From assembly GCA_021297815.1 (NCBI GenBank), contig JAJTGK010000009.1, positions 1 through 35,104 of the forward strand: a stretch of 35,104 bases of DNA, read 5' to 3'. Of this stretch, positions 16,576 through 25,107 are shown piece by piece (the stretch's first letter is position 1; each line of letters opens with the position of its first letter). The notes beneath the pieces were generated by a model, which was not told the DNA's origin, did no database searches, and saw only the letters and a list, made by a program, of their open reading frames with translations. The stretch is from Planctomycetaceae bacterium (lineage in GTDB: Bacteria > Planctomycetota > Phycisphaerae > Phycisphaerales > SM1A02). Made by a program: the position numbers and the translations under genes.

Positions 16576-17997
16576 ATGCTCCTTCGGCGCATCTACGACG
16601 GCGCGTTGGCCCAGGCTGCGTACCTGGTGGGCTGTGGCCGCACCAAGACGGCCGTGCTCATCGACCCCGCCTGCGACATCGACCGCTACCTCGCGATCGC
16701 GGCCGCGGATGGTCTTCGCATCGTTGCCGTGGCCGAGACCCATGTGCACGCGGACTTCGTGAGTGGCGTGCGTGCGTTCGTGACGCACCACCCCGTCACG
16801 GCGTACATGAGCGCCGAGGGTCCTGTGCAGCCATGGGAGCGCGAGGCGCGGTTTGCCGTAGGCGCGTCGATCGTGCGCCTTGCATCGGGCGACTCGTTCT
16901 CGATCGGCGACCTCCGCTTCACCGCGCGGCACACCCCGGGGCACACGCGCGAGAGCCTCTGCTTCGAACTCGCACGCGAGGGGTCGACCCCGATCATCTT
17001 CTCGGGCGACTTCCTGTTCGCAGGAGATGTCGGGCGGCCTGACCTCGGCGCATTCGCCACCGACGGCATGTCGGTCACGGAGGCGGTCGAGCGGCTGCGT
17101 CTTTCGCTCTCCACACTCGACGACCTGCCCGCGGGTACGCAGGTGCTGCCAGGCCATGGCGCAGGAAGCGATTGTGGCCGCGCGATCTGCAACCTGCCCG
17201 CCACCACGCTGGCCATCGAGCGCGTGATCAACCGCGCCCTGCGTGCACACGCCGACGGCGCGGGCTTCCACGCCACCGTGATGGAAGGCTCGAGCGAGCC
17301 ACCGCCCTACTTCTCGCGCGTCAAGCGCCTGAACGAGAGCGGCGCCTTCGCGCACGGCGCGATCTCTGCGCCGCACGCCCTGTCGGCCGAGGAGTTCACG
17401 CGGTTGGCCGACCGTGAGCAGACGGTCGTCATCGACACGCGGCCCTGGATCGACTTCATCGACCTGCGGCTCCCGCGCTCGATCAGCGCGCCGCTCGAGC
17501 GTTCCTTCGGCCCGACCGTCGCGAACTACATCGAGGAAGGCGATGCCGTCGTGCTCGTCGCCAGCGCGAAGGACGCCGAGGCCGCTGCGCGCATCCTCGC
17601 GCGCGTCGGTATCGCGCCCGAGCAGATCGCGGGCTACCTATCGCCCGACGCGGTCGCGCGGCTTCCCATCTCGTGCTTCTCGTCGCATGGCGTGGACGAC
17701 ATCTCGCCCGTCGCCGTCCACGCGATGGTCGGCCGAGGCGACGCGACGGTGCTCGATGTACGAACCTGCGCCGAGTTCGCGAAAGGCCACCTGCCGGGCG
17801 CGGTCCACATCCCGTTCACCCATCTTGCGGCACGGATGCGCGAACTGCCGCGCGAACGCCCCGTGGTCTGCTACTGCCGTAGCGGAAACCGAAGCGCGCG
17901 CGCCGCCGCGTTCCTTGCGCGGCACGGCCTGACGGCGCTGAACATGAAGGGCGGCTACTGGCCGTACGCAGGCCGCGGCTTCGCGGTCGAGTGCTGA
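16576..17997 (+). CDS. Metallo-beta-lactamase-fold persulfide dioxygenase/rhodanese fusion
   Basis: The protein has 473 residues and no signal peptide, so it is cytoplasmic. The metallo-beta-lactamase domain (1-250) has THVHADF (55-61), TPGHT (His123) and FSGD (Asp145). His58, His123 and Asp145 would be the mononuclear iron ligands of the ETHE1/CstB-type persulfide dioxygenases. The His normally completing HxHxDH in dinuclear enzymes is Phe61, as expected for a single-iron site. Two rhodanese domains follow: the first (about 275-360) has no active-site Cys (VLVASAKDAEA), while the second (about 380-473) has VCYCRSGNRS with Cys434. The likely reaction is oxidation of a persulfide to sulfite, coupled with sulfur transfer. 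It sits 116 bp behind the cytochrome paralogues and converges with a kinase gene. Confidence 0.92.
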   Translation: MLLRRIYDGALAQAAYLVGCGRTKTAVLIDPACDIDRYLAIAAADGLRIVAVAETHVHADFVSGVRAFVTHHPVTAYMSAEGPVQPWEREARFAVGASIVRLASGDSFSIGDLRFTARHTPGHTRESLCFELAREGSTPIIFSGDFLFAGDVGRPDLGAFATDGMSVTEAVERLRLSLSTLDDLPAGTQVLPGHGAGSDCGRAICNLPATTLAIERVINRALRAHADGAGFHATVMEGSSEPPPYFSRVKRLNESGAFAHGAISAPHALSAEEFTRLADREQTVVIDTRPWIDFIDLRLPRSISAPLERSFGPTVANYIEEGDAVVLVASAKDAEAAARILARVGIAPEQIAGYLSPDAVARLPISCFSSHGVDDISPVAVHAMVGRGDATVLDVRTCAEFAKGHLPGAVHIPFTHLAARMRELPRERPVVCYCRSGNRSARAAAFLARHGLTALNMKGGYWPYAGRGFAVEC

Positions 17998-18025
17998 CGC
18001 GCCTTGCACGGGTGCTCGCGCGCGG

Positions 18026-21000
18026 TCACTTGGCGCCCAAAGCACCCGCGGCGCGACGGTCGGCGCGGCTCACGGAATCGAAGAGCCGCACGCGCCCCGC
18101 GTAGTCGAGCGCGATCAGCGCCCTCTTGCCGTCGAGCCACGCGACGAACTGGATCGGCCGGTCGGACGCCGACAGCGTGACCGCCGACGCACCCTTCGCC
18201 AGATCCCAGATCCGAACGGTGCCGTCGAATCCGCCCGAAGCGAGCAGCATGCCGTCGGGGGTCGCGTCGACGGAGCGCGAGATGTCGCGGTGCCCGAGGA
18301 GCTGCATGGTCCTGCTCTCGCTGAGTTCCGCGATTCGCTCGACACCGCCGGTCGAGGTCACCGCGATCGTGCCGCTGATCATCGGGAACACCCAGCGCTC
18401 CCCGAGCCGTCTCGGCGCGGGTGCCGAGACGGTCGCGAAGCCTGCGACCGCGCGCAGCGTGCCGCCCTCGACCACGAACTCCGTCGCCACGCCCGGGAAG
18501 TCGAACATCACGAACCTGTCGTCGTCGAGCCACTCGATGCGGTAGATCATGTTCGACCCAAGCCGCGAGTCGACGCGCACGATCCGACCGTCGGCCTCGA
18601 GGCATGCGACGCCCGTCCGGTCGACAAGCGCCAGCCGCGAGCCATCGGGCGACCATGCGAGTGCGCCCGCCGATTCCCTCGACACGCCGAAAGTCCGCGT
18701 GGTGCCGTCGGAAAGGTCGTGAAGCACGAGCTTGTCATCGCTCCAGCTCGCGAGCCTGCGTGCCTCGGCATCGAACGCACCGACGCGCGACTGCTGCTCG
18801 GACGCGATGGGCATCCTTGACCAGCGGCCAGTCTCGAGGGGAAGCTCGAAGACCTCCCCCGTCGGCGCAAGCACGCGGAGACGCTCGGGTCGACCGCCCT
18901 CTGCAGGCCGCACCGCGACCGCCACGGGAATCGGGACAGGACATGTCTCCATGCGCACCGACCATGCGGGCGTCGCGTCGATGAGGTGCACTTCGGGCCC
19001 GACATTCGCGACGATGCTCCCGTCGGCCAGATAGCCGACCGCCCATGCGGGGTCGGGCTTGAACACGCCGTACGACGCGATCTCGTTGCCCGAAGGCACC
19101 GCGAACTCGTGGATATGGCCGCCGCGGTCTCCGACCGCGACCTTCGTTCCATCGGGCGAGAACGCGATGTCCCACACATCGTGGCTCGCGTTGCACCCGC
19201 CGAGTTCGTCGCCCGTCCGCGCGTCGGCGAACGCGATCTCGCCGTACCAGGTGCCGAGCGCGAGCACCGAGCCGTCGGGCGAAAGCGTCATCGTGGTCAC
19301 GCCGCCCGCGACCCGCTCGGGCACGATGAAGTCGCGCACGACGGGCGGGGCGGATTCACGCACCTCGACCTCGAGCACACGGCCCGACGAAAGCGACATG
19401 AACGCGCGACCCGCGCCGTCCCACGCAAGGCCCCTCACAAGCCGCACCGATTCGGCGACGCGCGTGGTCCAGACCTCGCCCGTCTTCGTGTCGACGGTCG
19501 ACAGCGACGCCGCGCCATGCGCCAGGAGAAGCCGCCGTCCACCCATGCCTTCGAGCATTCTTGCGCTGAACTCGCCGACCGTCGCAAGCCGCTTTGCGCC
19601 ATCGGCACGGTCGGACTCGTCGTACACATAGATCGTGCCCGTCGACCCCGTGACATAGGCACGCGTGCCGTCTCGGGACATGCACGCCGCCCACCCGATC
19701 GATTCTGGAACACGGAACTCGAGCACCGTGCCGCGCGCGAGGTCGATCAGTGCGGGCCGCGGCGCCTCGCCCGACACGAGCCACTTCGTGCGGTCTCCCG
19801 ACAACGCGCCCGTCTCGAGGTGCGCGCTCGCCTTCCAAAGTGCGGGCTGCGACGACTGGTCGAGCATGCGGCGCGCGAAGCCCGCGACCAGCGGGTCCAC
19901 GCGGCCTCGGATCGAATCGAGCGAACTCTCGACATCCCTGATGCTGCCGTCCTGCGCCGCCGAGAGAAGCAGGGTCGACTCGGCCCGCACGCGCTGCTCC
20001 TCGGCAAGGCGGCGCTGCACCTCGACGAGCTCGCGCTGGCCCTCGGCGTAGCGGCGCAGGTCGCGCACATAGCCGAGCGTCGAGCGCGAGATCGCCGCCG
20101 ACAGCGACAGCCCCGCGAGCGCCGCCACGATGGCCGCCGACCATGCGGGGTACCTGCGCGCGAACCGCACCACGCGCCGCACCGGCGAGTCGGGCCTCGC
20201 CCGCACGGGGTCGCCCGCGAGATGGCAGCGCAGGTCCTCGGCGAGCTCGGCCATGGTGGCGTAGCGCTGCTCGCGCCGCTTGGACATCGCCTTGGCGACG
20301 ATCGCCGAAAGGTCGCGCGGCACCGTCGCATCGATGCGCTCGAGCGGCACGGGCTCGCGCTTGCGCATGATCTGCGCGGCATCGAAGTACATCTGCCGCG
20401 GAATCTCGTAGGCGCGCTGCCCGCCGATCATCTCGTAGAGCAGGATGCCGATCGCATGGATGTCGACGCGCACATCGAGGTCGGCCGACTCGAGCTCGAA
20501 CTGCTCGAGCGCCATGTATCCAGGCGTTCCGATCAGCGCGCCCGCAAGCGTGTCGTCGGGGCTCGCGCCCTCGCCGAAGATGCGCGCGATGCCGAAGTCG
20601 ATCACATGCGGCTCGCCGTCGGCGCCGACGAGGATGTTCGACGGCTTGATGTCGCGGTGCAGCACGCCGCGGCCATGCGCGAAGGCCATCGCATCGCAGA
20701 CCTTGATCGCGCAGCGCACGATCTCGTCGCGCGACGGCTTCCTGCCCGCCCCGCCGCCCGCCCACTCGACGACCGAGCGCGCGCCCTCGATGCGCTCCAT
20801 GACGAGGAACGGCATGTCGACGGTGCCGCGCGTGGCGACGCCCGACGAATAGATGCGCGCGATCGCAGGGTGCGCAAGACGCCCGAGCACTGCGGCCTCG
20901 GTGCGGAAGCGCCGCATGTGGCTCACGCGCGCGCCCGCGGTCCGCAGGATCTTGAGCGCCACCGCGCGTTCGGGCTGCTGCTGCGTGGCGGAGAACACCG

Positions 21001-21319
21001 TGCCCACGCCGCCGCGGCCAAGCACCGAGTCGATCCTGCAGCCGCCGATCAGCTCGCCCACCGCAGGCTCGCCGAGGAACGCGTCGCCTTCGGGCCTCGC
21101 GCCCGCATCGACCTGCGTCTCAGGGTCGGGAAGATTGCGAAGGAGCTCGCGGAGCTCGTTCGCGGCCGCTGCGTCTCGCCGCTCAAGCCCTGCCAGGAAC
21201 TGCTGCCGAGCGCCACCCGAAAGCCTCAAGGCCTCGTCCAGCAGCTCCGCGCCATCGAGCGGCGTCGGGCTCGGCGTGCCACCACCGCCCTCTTGCGCAG
21301 GATCGCGCCAGAGCCTCAT
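18026..21319 (-). CDS. Transmembrane Ser/Thr protein kinase with long C-terminal WD40-like propeller
   Basis: The protein has 1097 residues; its ATG overlaps the stop of the ECF sigma gene (ATGA). A helical pre-kinase segment (20-65) precedes the kinase domain (about 95-370): GRGGVGTV (101-108), VALK lysine 123, HRDIKPSN (221-228), DFG 241-243. The expected APE of the activation segment reads ALE (270-272) within GTPGYMALEQ, an unusual change at the proline. A membrane helix lies at about 392-412, then a short coiled-coil-prone stretch rich in Glu/Arg (415-455), then some 640 residues of propeller repeats (LSPDGSVLALGTWYGEIAF, FSPDGTKVAVGDRGG, ASGGFDGTVRIWDLA). The kinase would be cytoplasmic and the propeller extracytoplasmic. 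Coupled translation with the sigma factor makes it the likely partner. Confidence 0.93.
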   Translation of the reverse strand: MRLWRDPAQEGGGGTPSPTPLDGAELLDEALRLSGGARQQFLAGLERRDAAAANELRELLRNLPDPETQVDAGARPEGDAFLGEPAVGELIGGCRIDSVLGRGGVGTVFSATQQQPERAVALKILRTAGARVSHMRRFRTEAAVLGRLAHPAIARIYSSGVATRGTVDMPFLVMERIEGARSVVEWAGGGAGRKPSRDEIVRCAIKVCDAMAFAHGRGVLHRDIKPSNILVGADGEPHVIDFGIARIFGEGASPDDTLAGALIGTPGYMALEQFELESADLDVRVDIHAIGILLYEMIGGQRAYEIPRQMYFDAAQIMRKREPVPLERIDATVPRDLSAIVAKAMSKRREQRYATMAELAEDLRCHLAGDPVRARPDSPVRRVVRFARRYPAWSAAIVAALAGLSLSAAISRSTLGYVRDLRRYAEGQRELVEVQRRLAEEQRVRAESTLLLSAAQDGSIRDVESSLDSIRGRVDPLVAGFARRMLDQSSQPALWKASAHLETGALSGDRTKWLVSGEAPRPALIDLARGTVLEFRVPESIGWAACMSRDGTRAYVTGSTGTIYVYDESDRADGAKRLATVGEFSARMLEGMGGRRLLLAHGAASLSTVDTKTGEVWTTRVAESVRLVRGLAWDGAGRAFMSLSSGRVLEVEVRESAPPVVRDFIVPERVAGGVTTMTLSPDGSVLALGTWYGEIAFADARTGDELGGCNASHDVWDIAFSPDGTKVAVGDRGGHIHEFAVPSGNEIASYGVFKPDPAWAVGYLADGSIVANVGPEVHLIDATPAWSVRMETCPVPIPVAVAVRPAEGGRPERLRVLAPTGEVFELPLETGRWSRMPIASEQQSRVGAFDAEARRLASWSDDKLVLHDLSDGTTRTFGVSRESAGALAWSPDGSRLALVDRTGVACLEADGRIVRVDSRLGSNMIYRIEWLDDDRFVMFDFPGVATEFVVEGGTLRAVAGFATVSAPAPRRLGERWVFPMISGTIAVTSTGGVERIAELSESRTMQLLGHRDISRSVDATPDGMLLASGGFDGTVRIWDLAKGASAVTLSASDRPIQFVAWLDGKRALIALDYAGRVRLFDSVSRADRRAAGALGAK

Positions 21320-21942
21320 GGCTCGGCGCCCGCCCGTCGGGTGAGCTCGCGGCGCAGCCAGGCACGGCCGTAGTTCCAGTGCTTGCTCACCGTGCGCGCA
21401 TCGATCTCGAGCACCGACGCGGTGTCGTCGATCGAAAGGCCCGCGACATAGCGCAGCCAGATCACATCGGCGGCGATCTGCGAATGGGCTTCCAGCAACT
21501 GCATCGCCTCATGGAGTTCAGGCGTGAGCTGCTCGGCCGCCTGCTCGAGCGACTTCGGCGTGGCGAAGTCGGGAATCTGCGCCTCGGCGTCGCCGAGCGA
21601 CGCGGGCCGCTGTCCACCTCCGCGCTTCTGCCGCGTGTTCGTGCGATGCCAGTCGACGATGAACTGGCCCATCGCGCGGGCCACCGACCCGAAGAAATGC
21701 CGTCGGTTGTCCCACTCGGGCATCTTGCCGCCCTGCTGACCGCCGAAAGCCTTGATGAACGCCTCGTGGATGATCGTGGTCGCGCCAGGCACATGCGCGA
21801 ACGCGCCCGGCGCATTGGGCCGCAGCCCGCGCGCCATGGCATGAAGCTCGGCGTACGCCCGGTCCCAGACGGAGTTCGCAGCCCCGCTGTCCCCCTGCGC
21901 CGCTCGATGGAGTAGGACGGTGAATTCATCCTCTGGCCGCAT
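21316..21942 (-). CDS. ECF-family RNA polymerase sigma factor (kinase-linked)
   Basis: The protein has 208 residues. Region 2 is recognisable in ATTIIHEAFIKAFGG and HFFGSVARAMGQFIVDWHR, and the region 4 helix-turn-helix in LSIDDTASVLEIDARTVSKHW. Its stop overlaps the start of the large kinase gene, so the two are made together. Upstream, 27 bp separate it from the GNAT gene on the same strand, so read-through from sulfatase and GNAT is possible. A -10-like TACAAC 8 nt before the ATG also allows independent expression. The other sigma factor in this window has the same architecture but a different partner arrangement. Confidence 0.93.
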   Translation of the reverse strand: MRPEDEFTVLLHRAAQGDSGAANSVWDRAYAELHAMARGLRPNAPGAFAHVPGATTIIHEAFIKAFGGQQGGKMPEWDNRRHFFGSVARAMGQFIVDWHRTNTRQKRGGGQRPASLGDAEAQIPDFATPKSLEQAAEQLTPELHEAMQLLEAHSQIAADVIWLRYVAGLSIDDTASVLEIDARTVSKHWNYGRAWLRRELTRRAGAEP

Positions 21943-21950
21943 CGCGAACC

Positions 21951-21956
21951 GTTGTA
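21951..21956 (-). promoter_or_regulatory. Possible -10 element (TACAAC) of the ECF sigma gene
   Basis: TACAAC on the minus strand ends 8 nt before the ATG at 21942, and no Shine-Dalgarno is visible. It is weaker than the other examples because the last base departs from consensus. Confidence 0.25.
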
Positions 21957-21969
21957 TCGGCGCAGCGGA

Positions 21970-22659
21970 TCAGGGTCGATGAGGAAGGCGCGCCAGATCC
22001 GCGGCTGCAGGAGGCGGGACCTCGGGGTTCAGCCACTGGATGACGGCGGCCCAGCCCGCGCTCTCCTCGTCGTGGGGCAGGTAGCCCCTGATCGCAGTGA
22101 CGGCCTGCCAGCCGTCATGGAGGTGGGCGGTGAGCACGGGGTCGGTGCGCACCGCGCGGCGCACCTCGTCGAGATAGGCATTCGGGTCGATTTCACCCGT
22201 GACGCGGCCGTAGCCGGGCAGCCGGCTGCCTCCGACCATTCTCCAGAGTCGCAGACGCTCGACCAGTTCGCGCGTGGCGACCGTGAGCGCCCGCCCGAGC
22301 CCATGGTGCTGGTGGGCGGGGTGAATGAAGAGGTCGGCGCCGTACAGCGTGTGGCCTGCGGGGTCGTGGTCCTCGAAGGTCCCGCCCGCGGTGAGCGTGT
22401 CCCATGGGTCGTCGATGTGGAAGTGGGTCATCGCGAGGACAAGCGTGAAGTGCGCTCCCGCGACCTCGCCCGTCGCGGCATGCTCGACCACGAACTGGCC
22501 GTCAGGGAAGAGCCGATGGTGTGCGGCGAGTTCTTGCATCGTGTACGGGCGCTCGGTCGGGTAGACGAGCGCGCAGATCGCCGAGATCGCGGGGTAGTCC
22601 GACTCGGTCATGAGGCGGAGGCGGTAGCCGTCGGGAAGATGCTGGGAAGCCTGCTGCAT
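21970..22659 (-). CDS. GNAT-family N-acetyltransferase, stand-alone version of a nitrilase-associated domain
   Basis: The protein has 229 residues and is soluble. The acetyl-CoA site is seen in GADLFIHPAHQHHGLGRAL (107-125), matching the V-x-P-x-x-Q/R-x-x-G-x-G/A pattern with His-Gly-Leu-Gly. The C-terminal part (GGSRLPGY, then DPVLTAHLHDG and YLPHDEESAGWA) closely resembles the acetyltransferase half of bifunctional GNAT/carbon-nitrogen hydrolase proteins. The nitrilase half is absent: the protein ends about 20 residues later in a Pro/Ala-rich tail. Substrate unknown. It lies 41 bp behind a sulfatase gene and 27 bp ahead of an ECF sigma gene. No Shine-Dalgarno is obvious at 22659. Confidence 0.88.
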   Translation of the reverse strand: MQQASQHLPDGYRLRLMTESDYPAISAICALVYPTERPYTMQELAAHHRLFPDGQFVVEHAATGEVAGAHFTLVLAMTHFHIDDPWDTLTAGGTFEDHDPAGHTLYGADLFIHPAHQHHGLGRALTVATRELVERLRLWRMVGGSRLPGYGRVTGEIDPNAYLDEVRRAVRTDPVLTAHLHDGWQAVTAIRGYLPHDEESAGWAAVIQWLNPEVPPPAAADLARLPHRP

Positions 22660-22700
22660 GTGACGGTGCGTCGGGTGGTGGGCGAGAGTACTGGCGACGA

Positions 22701-24311
22701 CTATCGGCTCGGCGCCGCATGCGGCTCAGCGTCGTGCGGCGTGCTCGCGGGCGGCCGCGCAGGCTCGCCCGAGCCTCGCACCACCGACGGCTGCGCGCCG
22801 AGCGCGCCGAAGGTCGTCCACAACCGCTCGACCATCGCCGCAAGCCGCGCGGGCTCGTCGCCTGAGCGCTCACGCGATTCCGAGGGGTCGCTCGCGACCT
22901 CGTAAAGCTCGAGCTCAGGCCCCCCGCGCCCTGCGTCGTGGAACCAGATGAGCTTCCACGCCCCGAGCCGCAACGCGGTGAACGGCTCGATGCCAGGCCC
23001 CGTCGGCCCCCACGCGTGGGGCTGGTGGAACAAGATCGGCCGCTCGCGCGGCGCCGTGCCGTCGACGAGAAGCGGCCGCAGGTCGACCCCGTCGCACACG
23101 CTGCCCGCCGAGGGCGCCAGGCCCGCGAACGACAGCACCGTTGGGTAGAGGTCGGTTCCGACGACGGGCGCGTCCTCGGGCGCCGCACGATGCGCGATGC
23201 CAGGCCCCGCCACCACGAGCGGCACGCGCAGCCCGCCTTCGTAGGCCGAGCCCTTGCCCGAGCGCAGCGGCGCGTTGTGGCCATGCGCCTTCGTGCCGTC
23301 GGGAGCGGCGCCGCGCGCGTGCGCCGACAGGCCGCCGTTGTCGGAGGTGAACACGATGACGGTCTCGTCGAGGATGCCAAGCGCCTCGCACTTCGCGACC
23401 AGCTTCCCAAGCGCGTCGTCGACGGCGGCGACCATGGTGGCGTACGCGCGTTCGGTCGGGTCGAGCGCGGCGTACGCGGCGGCGAAGCGCGCGTCCTCCA
23501 TGATCGGCGCGTGCACGCCATACGGGCAGAACGAGAGGTAGAACGGCCTGCCCGACGCGGCCGCCGCGCCGAGCGCGTCGCACGCCTCGCGGGCAAGCGC
23601 GTCGTCGAGCCAAGTCTCGGTGCCGTGCCAACGCGCAAGGCCTGGCACATCCCACACGGTCGGCTCGACCGTCGCGGGGTCTGCCTTTCCCCGCTGCCGC
23701 GCGGCATTCGACTTGAAGTGGTCGGTGCCGCGGAACGACCCCGGCGCGCCCGCGGCGTGGCCTGCGATGTTCTGCTCGAAACCGAGCGCGCACGGATCGG
23801 CACCCGCGGTGCCGCGCGCGCCGAAATGCGCCTTGCCCACATGGATCGTGGCGTAGCCCGCGTCGCGGAGGCGCGCAGGCAGCAGGTCGGGCGAGGGCTG
23901 CAGGCCGTTCATGTTCCAGCGCGGCGGCGCAAGCCGCGGATGGGCCGACGACTGGTCGGTGTCCTTCTCGAGCGTCCAGTAGGTGATGCGCGTGCGGGCG
24001 GGCGACTGGCCCGAAAGGATTGCCGTGCGCGACGGTGTGCACACAGGCGCGGCGGCGTAGGCGTTCGAGAAGCGCACGCCGCGCGCGGCGAGACGCTCGA
24101 GGTTCGGTGTACGGAAGCGCGCGTTGAGCGCGCTCGGCTCGGCAAGCATGGGCACCGAGACATCCTGCTGGCCGAGGTCGTCGACGAGGAAGAGGATGAT
24201 GTTCGGCCGCGCCGCGTCGGGGTGCGCGGGTTCCGACGCGGCCCGCGCCCGCGGTTCGGCTGCCACGCAGGCAACGACAAGCAGGAGACGAACGAGCAGG
24301 ACATCGCGCAT
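22701..24311 (-). CDS. Secreted sulfatase (type I, CTPSR active site)
   Basis: The protein has 536 residues. An N-terminal hydrophobic segment leads to VVAC (Cys15), which could be a lipobox or part of a plain signal peptide. Metal-site residues are in LFLVDDLGQQD (41-50), and the sulfatase signature is C91-T-P-S-R95, with Cys91 the formylglycine precursor. HVGKAHFG replaces the more common GKWHLG, and TSDNGG supplies the later metal ligands. The family is close to S1 arylsulfatases; the substrate is not determinable. It is divergent from the Lgt-like gene, with only 48 bp between starts, and heads a same-strand run with GNAT, sigma and kinase genes. The last 40 residues are Pro/Ala/Glu-rich and non-conserved in appearance. 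Confidence 0.93.
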   Translation of the reverse strand: MRDVLLVRLLLVVACVAAEPRARAASEPAHPDAARPNIILFLVDDLGQQDVSVPMLAEPSALNARFRTPNLERLAARGVRFSNAYAAAPVCTPSRTAILSGQSPARTRITYWTLEKDTDQSSAHPRLAPPRWNMNGLQPSPDLLPARLRDAGYATIHVGKAHFGARGTAGADPCALGFEQNIAGHAAGAPGSFRGTDHFKSNAARQRGKADPATVEPTVWDVPGLARWHGTETWLDDALAREACDALGAAAASGRPFYLSFCPYGVHAPIMEDARFAAAYAALDPTERAYATMVAAVDDALGKLVAKCEALGILDETVIVFTSDNGGLSAHARGAAPDGTKAHGHNAPLRSGKGSAYEGGLRVPLVVAGPGIAHRAAPEDAPVVGTDLYPTVLSFAGLAPSAGSVCDGVDLRPLLVDGTAPRERPILFHQPHAWGPTGPGIEPFTALRLGAWKLIWFHDAGRGGPELELYEVASDPSESRERSGDEPARLAAMVERLWTTFGALGAQPSVVRGSGEPARPPASTPHDAEPHAAPSR

Positions 24312-24317
24312 GGCGCG

Positions 24318-24323
24318 ATTGTC
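24318..24323 (-). promoter_or_regulatory. Putative -10 element (GACAAT) of the sulfatase at 24311
   Basis: GACAAT on the minus strand ends exactly 6 nt before the ATG at 24311, with no Shine-Dalgarno. It lies in a 48-bp divergent region whose other side has the same geometry. Confidence 0.4.
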
Positions 24324-24347
24324 GCGCCGCGTGCGCCGCGCCACAAG

Positions 24348-24353
24348 TATCGT
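24348..24353 (+). promoter_or_regulatory. Putative -10 element (TATCGT) of the Lgt-like gene
   Basis: TATCGT ends exactly 6 nt before the GTG at 24360. No Shine-Dalgarno is present, which supports both the GTG start and a leaderless mRNA. Confidence 0.4.
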
Positions 24354-24359
24354 GCGCGC

Positions 24360-25094
24360 GTGCCAGGAAACCCGCTCTACCTGCTGCTGACCGTGGTCGC
24401 GATCGCCGTGTCGGCGATCCTGTGGGACCGCCACCAGAAGCGCGCGGGCACACGCGACGCGCGGCTCGCCATCGTGTTCTTCGCGGCGCTCGTGGGCGCG
24501 TTCCTCGGCGCGAAGGTCGCGTTCCTCGTGGCCGAGGGGTGGCACCACCGCGGCGATTGGCTCGCGCTCCTCTCGGGCCGATCGGTCACGGGTGCACTGA
24601 TCGGCGGCACGCTGGCCGCCGAGTACGCCAAGTGGCGCTTTGGAGTCGTGGCAGCGACGGGCGATGTCTTTGCGGTCACGGTGCCGCTCGCGGTCGCGAT
24701 CGGGCGGGTGGGCTGCGTGTCGGCGGGCTGTTGCCAAGGTGTCGCATGCGATGCCGCGTGGTGGACCGTGGCCGACGCCGACGGCCACGCGCGCGTGCCG
24801 AGCGCGCAGATCGAGCTCGGGTTCAACCTCGCGTTCCTCGGCTGGGCACTGACCGCCGCGCGCTTCGGCTGGATGCCCACGCAGCGGTTCAACCTGTATC
24901 TGATGGCGTACGGCGTGTTCCGCGTCGTACACGAGTACTGGCGCGACGACCACCGATGGACCGAGGCGTTCGGCGGGTACCATGCCGCCGCGCTTGCCGT
25001 CTTCGTAGCGGGCGCGTGGATGTTCAGGCGGCGTGCGCTGCTGAACTCGCGGGTCTCGTCGACCACCGCGGGCGCTGCCGCGCAAGGCGCCTGA
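24360..25094 (+). CDS. Prolipoprotein diacylglyceryl transferase-like integral membrane protein
   Basis: The protein has 244 residues from a GTG start, with several predicted membrane helices: at about 5-20, 36-55, 68-82, 93-115, 155-170 and 210-225. The arrangement GRSVTGALIGG, then VAIGRVGCVSAGCCQG, then YGVFRVVHEYWRDD follows the order of motifs in Lgt (HGGLxGG, GRxGNFxN, FxRExxR). However, the His of the first motif is Thr and the Asn of the signature is Cys, and a CC pair is present. These are features of Lgt paralogues rather than of the housekeeping enzyme, which is usually somewhat longer. It may modify another lipid or protein substrate. It precedes a small membrane protein by 13 bp, so the two are probably co-transcribed. 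Confidence 0.8.
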   Translation: MPGNPLYLLLTVVAIAVSAILWDRHQKRAGTRDARLAIVFFAALVGAFLGAKVAFLVAEGWHHRGDWLALLSGRSVTGALIGGTLAAEYAKWRFGVVAATGDVFAVTVPLAVAIGRVGCVSAGCCQGVACDAAWWTVADADGHARVPSAQIELGFNLAFLGWALTAARFGWMPTQRFNLYLMAYGVFRVVHEYWRDDHRWTEAFGGYHAAALAVFVAGAWMFRRRALLNSRVSSTTAGAAAQGA

Positions 25095-25107
25095 CGGGAG
25101 GCCTGCA

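Noticed and set aside
18986-21373. Long plus-strand open frame of 795 codons opposite the second kinase
   Set aside because: Arg/His-rich, without motifs; the minus-strand kinase is unambiguous.
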